Source: Dyadobacter sp. CY261
Lineage (GTDB): Bacteria > Bacteroidota > Bacteroidia > Cytophagales > Spirosomataceae
DNA: 64,000 nucleotides
Reading direction: 5' to 3'
Assembly: GCF_021440085.1 (NCBI RefSeq)
Contig: NZ_JAKCPW010000001.1
Location: 1,612,001-1,676,000 of the forward strand
A program made the position numbers and the translations under genes. Shown here piece by piece: positions 60,474-64,000 of the stretch (position 1 is the stretch's first letter; each line of letters opens with the position of its first letter). Below the pieces are notes generated by a model. The model made no database searches, was not told the DNA's origin, and was given only the letters and a program-made list of their open reading frames with translations.

Positions 60474-61532
60474 CTAGTTCTGGTAGAACTCGTAGTTTTC
60501 CTTCGTCACAATGTCGATGGGCATGTAATTCTGCTTGATCACCGGCGCATTTACGACGAGCTTCTGGTAGAGCGCCATCATACCCCGATAGCCCTGGTCG
60601 TCGGGGCGGTGACAGATGAGAAAGTCGATGACATTGTTTTCCAGGTAATCGACATTCTCCTTCACGAAGTCATAACCGATCAGAGATACGTGCGTGCGAT
60701 GGCTATTTTTGAGGAAGGAGGCCACGGTGTGAACGCGCGAGTTGGTCACGAATGCCGCGCCGATGTCCCGGTTCAAATGGAAGACATAAGTTAGGTGCCG
60801 CGCTACCGACTGATAATCCGTTTCGCGGATATCGATCCTGACGATCTCGTTCGGCTGCTTATTATCATTAAAATAGGCCCTGAAACCGTCCTCGATTTCG
60901 AGGTAATTATAATTATCGATCTCCTTTGAAATGTTAATGATCAACACCTTCTTTTCAGCTTCCAACCGGTAAGTGAGCAGCTTTGCACCCACGTATCCGC
61001 TCTTGCGCAGGTGCGGACCTATATATGAAAGACTGTGCAAGTCGGGAATATCGGAGTCGATGAAAACGTAAGGGATTTTACGGCGACCGCATTCGGCGGC
61101 GAACTTTTTCGTTTCCTCAATGAACGAAGGCGAGATTAATATCCCTTGAAAACCGCCTTCGAAAACGTGGCGGATCTGTCCGGCAAATGAATCCTTGTCA
61201 TTCAGATCAAACAGAAAAATCTGAACCTGTACGCCGTACTGTCTCATTTCAGCCTCGGCGCGACGTATTCCGCTCAATGGTGCAGACCAAAAATCCGTTT
61301 CTTCGGACACCTCTGGGATCAATGCGGCAAGATTGATGATTTTCTTCGACGCCAGCCGACTCGCCAGGATGTTGGGCTGATAGTCCATCTCCTTGATGAT
61401 CGCGTTGATCCGCGCCTTGGTTTTCTCCGATACACCTGTCCGGTTATGCAGCACACGGTCGACAGTGGCGGTGGAGACGTTGGCACGCCTGGCGATTTCC
61501 TTCACGCCGAACAATTCGTTCTCTTTTTCCAT
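60474..61532 (-). CDS. LacI family transcriptional regulator
   Basis: A 352-residue LacI/GalR regulator. The helix-turn-helix with hinge is at residues 8-60 (VKEIARRANVSTATVDRVLH, VSEKTKARINAIIKEM). The periplasmic-binding-protein-like effector domain follows (NLAALIPEVSEETDFWSAPL, GFQGILISPSFIEET, KKVLIINISKEIDN, HVSLIGYDFVKENVDYLE); it resembles the branch that senses pentoses or sugar acids (PurR/RbsB-like, periplasmic-binding type 4). It should bind the palindromes at 60327 and 55281 and release them on sugar binding. Confidence 0.9.
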   Translation of the reverse strand: MEKENELFGVKEIARRANVSTATVDRVLHNRTGVSEKTKARINAIIKEMDYQPNILASRLASKKIINLAALIPEVSEETDFWSAPLSGIRRAEAEMRQYGVQVQIFLFDLNDKDSFAGQIRHVFEGGFQGILISPSFIEETKKFAAECGRRKIPYVFIDSDIPDLHSLSYIGPHLRKSGYVGAKLLTYRLEAEKKVLIINISKEIDNYNYLEIEDGFRAYFNDNKQPNEIVRIDIRETDYQSVARHLTYVFHLNRDIGAAFVTNSRVHTVASFLKNSHRTHVSLIGYDFVKENVDYLENNVIDFLICHRPDDQGYRGMMALYQKLVVNAPVIKQNYMPIDIVTKENYEFYQN

Positions 61533-61788
61533 TCAGGGGTTCGTTTCGATCGTTCGCGGAAACCGGCATTTCCCGCGCTCGTCACGACGCCAGCGCTTGC
61601 ACGGACGTCAGGTTAAGGTTTGGTTCGAAGAGTAAATATAGTCGCAAGACCGGGATACCTGCAAGGGGATTGTTTGCCCAGCCCGCTACCCTACCCTGCC
61701 AAAAGCTGCTTTGGAGATACATTTACCGTTTGCCCGAAATGAATTACAACCCGCGAACAATGCATAAAACCAGATGCCATCGCATTCT

Positions 61789-62277
61789 TCAAATGCCCAG
61801 TAACTTTTTCAGGCGGTCGTAAAAACCGGTATCGCGAAATGTAAATTGTTTGTGTAAAACATAATTACTTAAAAAGCTGGCACCCATCGCTGCTATCTGG
61901 GAAAAAAGCTTGTTTAAATTAACTTCTTTAACAGAAAAAGGGATCGTAAAAGTCAATATGCCAATCCATTGCTTTGAAATATCAAACAAAATAGCGGAGC
62001 CGTAAACGGTAATCAGGCACGAGAGGATAGAAACCAAAATAAACTTCACAATCTGGCGTCTGGATTGCGTGGTATTCCGTGCATTGAATGCAAATAACCT
62101 CGTCAGAAAATAGCCTACCAGAAAAGAAAACCAGTAGCCTAAAAACAAAGCTGACTTATAGGTAATTGTAAACCATTCTTGTAAAATAGTAGCAACGAGC
62201 AGATTGGAAAGCGCCCCGGTTGCCGCAACGATGAAATAAGCAATGAGATCGCGGCGGTTAAAAAGCTGGTCTGGCAT
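61789..62277 (-). CDS. GtrA family membrane protein
   Basis: A 162-residue protein with four helices, typical of GtrA/DPMS1 flippase-like proteins (YFIVAATGALSNLLVA, LGYWFSFLVGYFLTRLFAFN, NYVLHKQFTFRDTG). GtrA proteins are believed to flip lipid-linked sugars or to take part in polysaccharide modification. It is divergent from the TraB/GumN gene. Confidence 0.87.
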   Translation of the reverse strand: MPDQLFNRRDLIAYFIVAATGALSNLLVATILQEWFTITYKSALFLGYWFSFLVGYFLTRLFAFNARNTTQSRRQIVKFILVSILSCLITVYGSAILFDISKQWIGILTFTIPFSVKEVNLNKLFSQIAAMGASFLSNYVLHKQFTFRDTGFYDRLKKLLGI

Positions 62278-62343
62278 AATGTCGGTTTTGCGAGGCCAAT
62301 ATAGGGTTTACAGGATTTCCTCTCAACTAAAATCATCCGTAAC

Positions 62344-63192
62344 ATGAAAAAAGGTCCATTGCTTCTCGCTTTTCTGTTGCTGACCAGTATGGCGCTCTAT
62401 GCGCAGAAAACCGAGTCGGTGTTATGGAAGATCAGTGGAAATGGTATCAAAAAACCTTCCTACCTGTTTGGTACGATCCATGTCGCCTCGATTGCATTGC
62501 TGGACAGTTTTCCTCAGTTAATGCGGATTGCTCAAAACGCGGATTTTGCTATTTTTGAAAATGGCGGCTCACATATAGGCAACATACCCACTCCGGTTGA
62601 GTCGAACCAGCCTCCATTGGATTCGCTTTTCACGTCCCAAGAATACGCCAAAGTCGACAGCTTTTTTACTGCTTCTCCGCACGGAAGCATCCGTCCGCAT
62701 AACGATGAGGCCGATCTGTTTTCGATGGTCCAGGTGGCGATGACAATAATCGAAAACAAAACGCAACATGATCGCTTCGACGACCTTCTGTTTGCGAAAA
62801 TGCGCGACCTCAATAAACCGGTCTTCCAATTGGATGTCCCTGACGATGTAGAAAAAGTCATTACCTCATTGGGATATCAGCGTCTGGCCAAGTTCCTTGT
62901 CTATATAATCGATAAGAATGCCCCTTTGAAAAATGTGTTGCCGAAGAATGAAATTGATTTCGAATTGTATTCGAAAACGTTGCAAAATCCTTTAAAACTG
63001 GACGAAAAAGTGAATGAAAACGCAGAGAATGCGACAGTTAAAAGAAATGCAAAATGGCTACCTAAAATTGAACAAAAAGTAAAAGAAGGAAGCTGTTTCA
63101 TAGCCGTCGGATTGGGGCATTTGCAATATCAAAGCGGCCTTATTCAATTACTGAGAAACAAAGGCTACGCCGTAAACCCTGTTAAACTCTGA
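62344..63192 (+). CDS. Secreted TraB/GumN family protein
   Basis: A 282-residue exported protein (signal KGPLLLAFLLLTSMALYAQ). TraB/GumN features: SVLWKISGNGIKKPSYLFGT near residue 25 with the conserved G-T-x-H (GTIHVAS), and the C-terminal CFIAVGLGHLQYQSGLIQLL with a second conserved GxxH. These are metalloprotease-like folds (Tiki/TraB); the substrate is unknown. Confidence 0.85.
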   Translation: MKKGPLLLAFLLLTSMALYAQKTESVLWKISGNGIKKPSYLFGTIHVASIALLDSFPQLMRIAQNADFAIFENGGSHIGNIPTPVESNQPPLDSLFTSQEYAKVDSFFTASPHGSIRPHNDEADLFSMVQVAMTIIENKTQHDRFDDLLFAKMRDLNKPVFQLDVPDDVEKVITSLGYQRLAKFLVYIIDKNAPLKNVLPKNEIDFELYSKTLQNPLKLDEKVNENAENATVKRNAKWLPKIEQKVKEGSCFIAVGLGHLQYQSGLIQLLRNKGYAVNPVKL

Positions 63193-63384
63193 ATTTTGAC
63201 GGAAATTTTTGCTAAAAGACCTGACTGGCCATACATGAGCAATCCCAAGCCGATACGGCGCTGCCTCAGCACGTTTAGCAACCGAAAATGATCGGTTGTA
63301 TCACCTGCCCCATTGCCTCGGATGTTATTTGTTTGCATTTTAGGAGCCGAAAAACTACTCACTCCATTCACTCAATAGCATTCT

Positions 63385-64000
63385 ATGTACATCAACCGTT
63401 ACCTTTCCCCGGTTATCGTCTACTTTTATTCATGGCGGATGGTGCTCTTTTCTATCGCCACCGGTTCTATTGCAATTTTCCTGTATGATTATCTGGACTG
63501 GAAATGGGTCGCGATTCCGTGGCTGCCTGTGTCGCTGGTAGGTACGGCCACCGCGTTTTTTGTGGGTTTCAAAAATAACCAGTCGTACGACCGGAGCTGG
63601 GAAGCCAGGAAGGTTTGGGGGGCCATAGTGAATAACAGCCGGTCGTTCAGCACGGCGGTACGGTCTTTCACCACTTGCTCACCGGATGCTGACAGCGTTT
63701 CCGCGGCAACGGAAAACCGTATCATTATCTACCGGCATATCGCGTGGCTGTACGCACTGAAAAATGCCATGGCACAACGCACCAACTGGGAGCATAGGGA
63801 CCGGGCCAGCGAGCGGCAGCGCAGGGCATTACATCGCGCCCAATCGCCTTGCGAGGTGGAAATTGCCAAGTATCTGCCGGCAACCGAGCTGGCTTCGATC
63901 AAGCATAAAAACAATCAGGCCACCCAAATCCTCGACCTGCAATCACAGCATATCCGTGACTTACGTCGCGCCGGCTCGCTCGACGCTCATCAGCATGTGG
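63385..64000 (+). CDS. Bestrophin family anion channel (partial)
   Basis: The N-terminal 205 codons of a bestrophin-like (YneE/UPF0187) membrane protein: MYINRYLSPVIVYFYSWRMV, then FFVGFKNNQSYDRSWEARKVWG with the family's conserved R-W-E-A-R-type segment and IVNNSRSFSTAV. Bacterial bestrophins form pentameric anion or cation channels. The start at ATG 63385 follows a gap of about 190 bp. The gene continues beyond the right edge. Confidence 0.87.
   Translation, partial: MYINRYLSPVIVYFYSWRMVLFSIATGSIAIFLYDYLDWKWVAIPWLPVSLVGTATAFFVGFKNNQSYDRSWEARKVWGAIVNNSRSFSTAVRSFTTCSPDADSVSAATENRIIIYRHIAWLYALKNAMAQRTNWEHRDRASERQRRALHRAQSPCEVEIAKYLPATELASIKHKNNQATQILDLQSQHIRDLRRAGSLDAHQHV

Noticed and set aside
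61554-61577. Imperfect palindrome cgcggaaa/tttcccgcg upstream of the LacI gene
   Set aside because: It has one unpaired base and does not match the palindromes at 60327 and 55281, so an autoregulatory site is not supported.
63280-63297. Small hairpin aaccga/tcggtt after the TraB/GumN gene
   Set aside because: A six-base stem without a T tract is too weak to call a terminator.

Overview
The window looks like chromosomal DNA of a Bacteroidota bacterium of the Cytophagales type (Dyadobacter/Spirosoma-like; the genus is my inference). The support is two complete SusC/SusD outer-membrane pairs, many Tat- or lipoprotein-type secreted enzymes, very few Shine-Dalgarno sequences, the gene order ftsX - DUF3098 - uppP - truB - ribF, and small families such as DinB, DoxX-like and SRPBCC. 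No tRNA, rRNA, CRISPR array or prophage was seen.

Layout. 1-10 kb: the 5' part of pgi, with a decayed tandem copy of its own start region, then secreted sugar-metabolism proteins, two paralogous lipoproteins with fibronectin-like repeats, a class-A beta-lactamase-fold hydrolase, rluF, an acetylxylan-esterase-like enzyme and a Gfo/Idh/MocA oxidoreductase. 10-17.5 kb: housekeeping genes (etfBA, a bifunctional nuclease, then ftsX to ribF in one run). 17.5-24 kb: a mercuric-reductase-like flavoprotein and a tightly coupled four-gene operon: an OpuC/EgtUV-type ABC transporter followed by egtB and egtD. This reads as a unit for making and transporting ergothioneine. 24-33 kb: a histone-H1-like tailed protein, a GNAT enzyme, a GH95 fucosidase, a DinB protein, an MFS transporter, a VOC protein, a frameshifted DinB gene and YjbQ.

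33-38 kb is the most unusual part. A minus-strand cassette with almost no spacing encodes a J-domain/pseudokinase-like protein, a von Willebrand A protein and a divergent PurA (adenylosuccinate synthetase) homologue. It is followed by a RAYT transposase flanked by REP-like palindromes and a 17-bp tandem array, and a decayed histidine-kinase tail lies on its other side. 38-42 kb holds small stress-type proteins and an enolase-superfamily enzyme.

42-49 kb is a polysaccharide-utilisation-type locus (GH35, SusC, SusD, enolase-superfamily enzyme) with a shared upstream motif. 50-61.5 kb is a second locus: a LacI regulator, an Nramp-fold transporter without the metal-binding residues, an epimerase-like dehydrogenase, a DapA-family aldolase/lyase, a secreted PQQ-type sugar dehydrogenase with cytochrome c, and a SusC/SusD pair. 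A perfect 22-bp palindrome before the transporter and a degenerate copy before susC suggest that LacI controls both ends. The window ends with GtrA, TraB/GumN and a partial bestrophin gene.

Several intergenic gaps carry imperfect GTCAG/CTGAC-type short tandem repeats in inverted arrangement that match no element I know.
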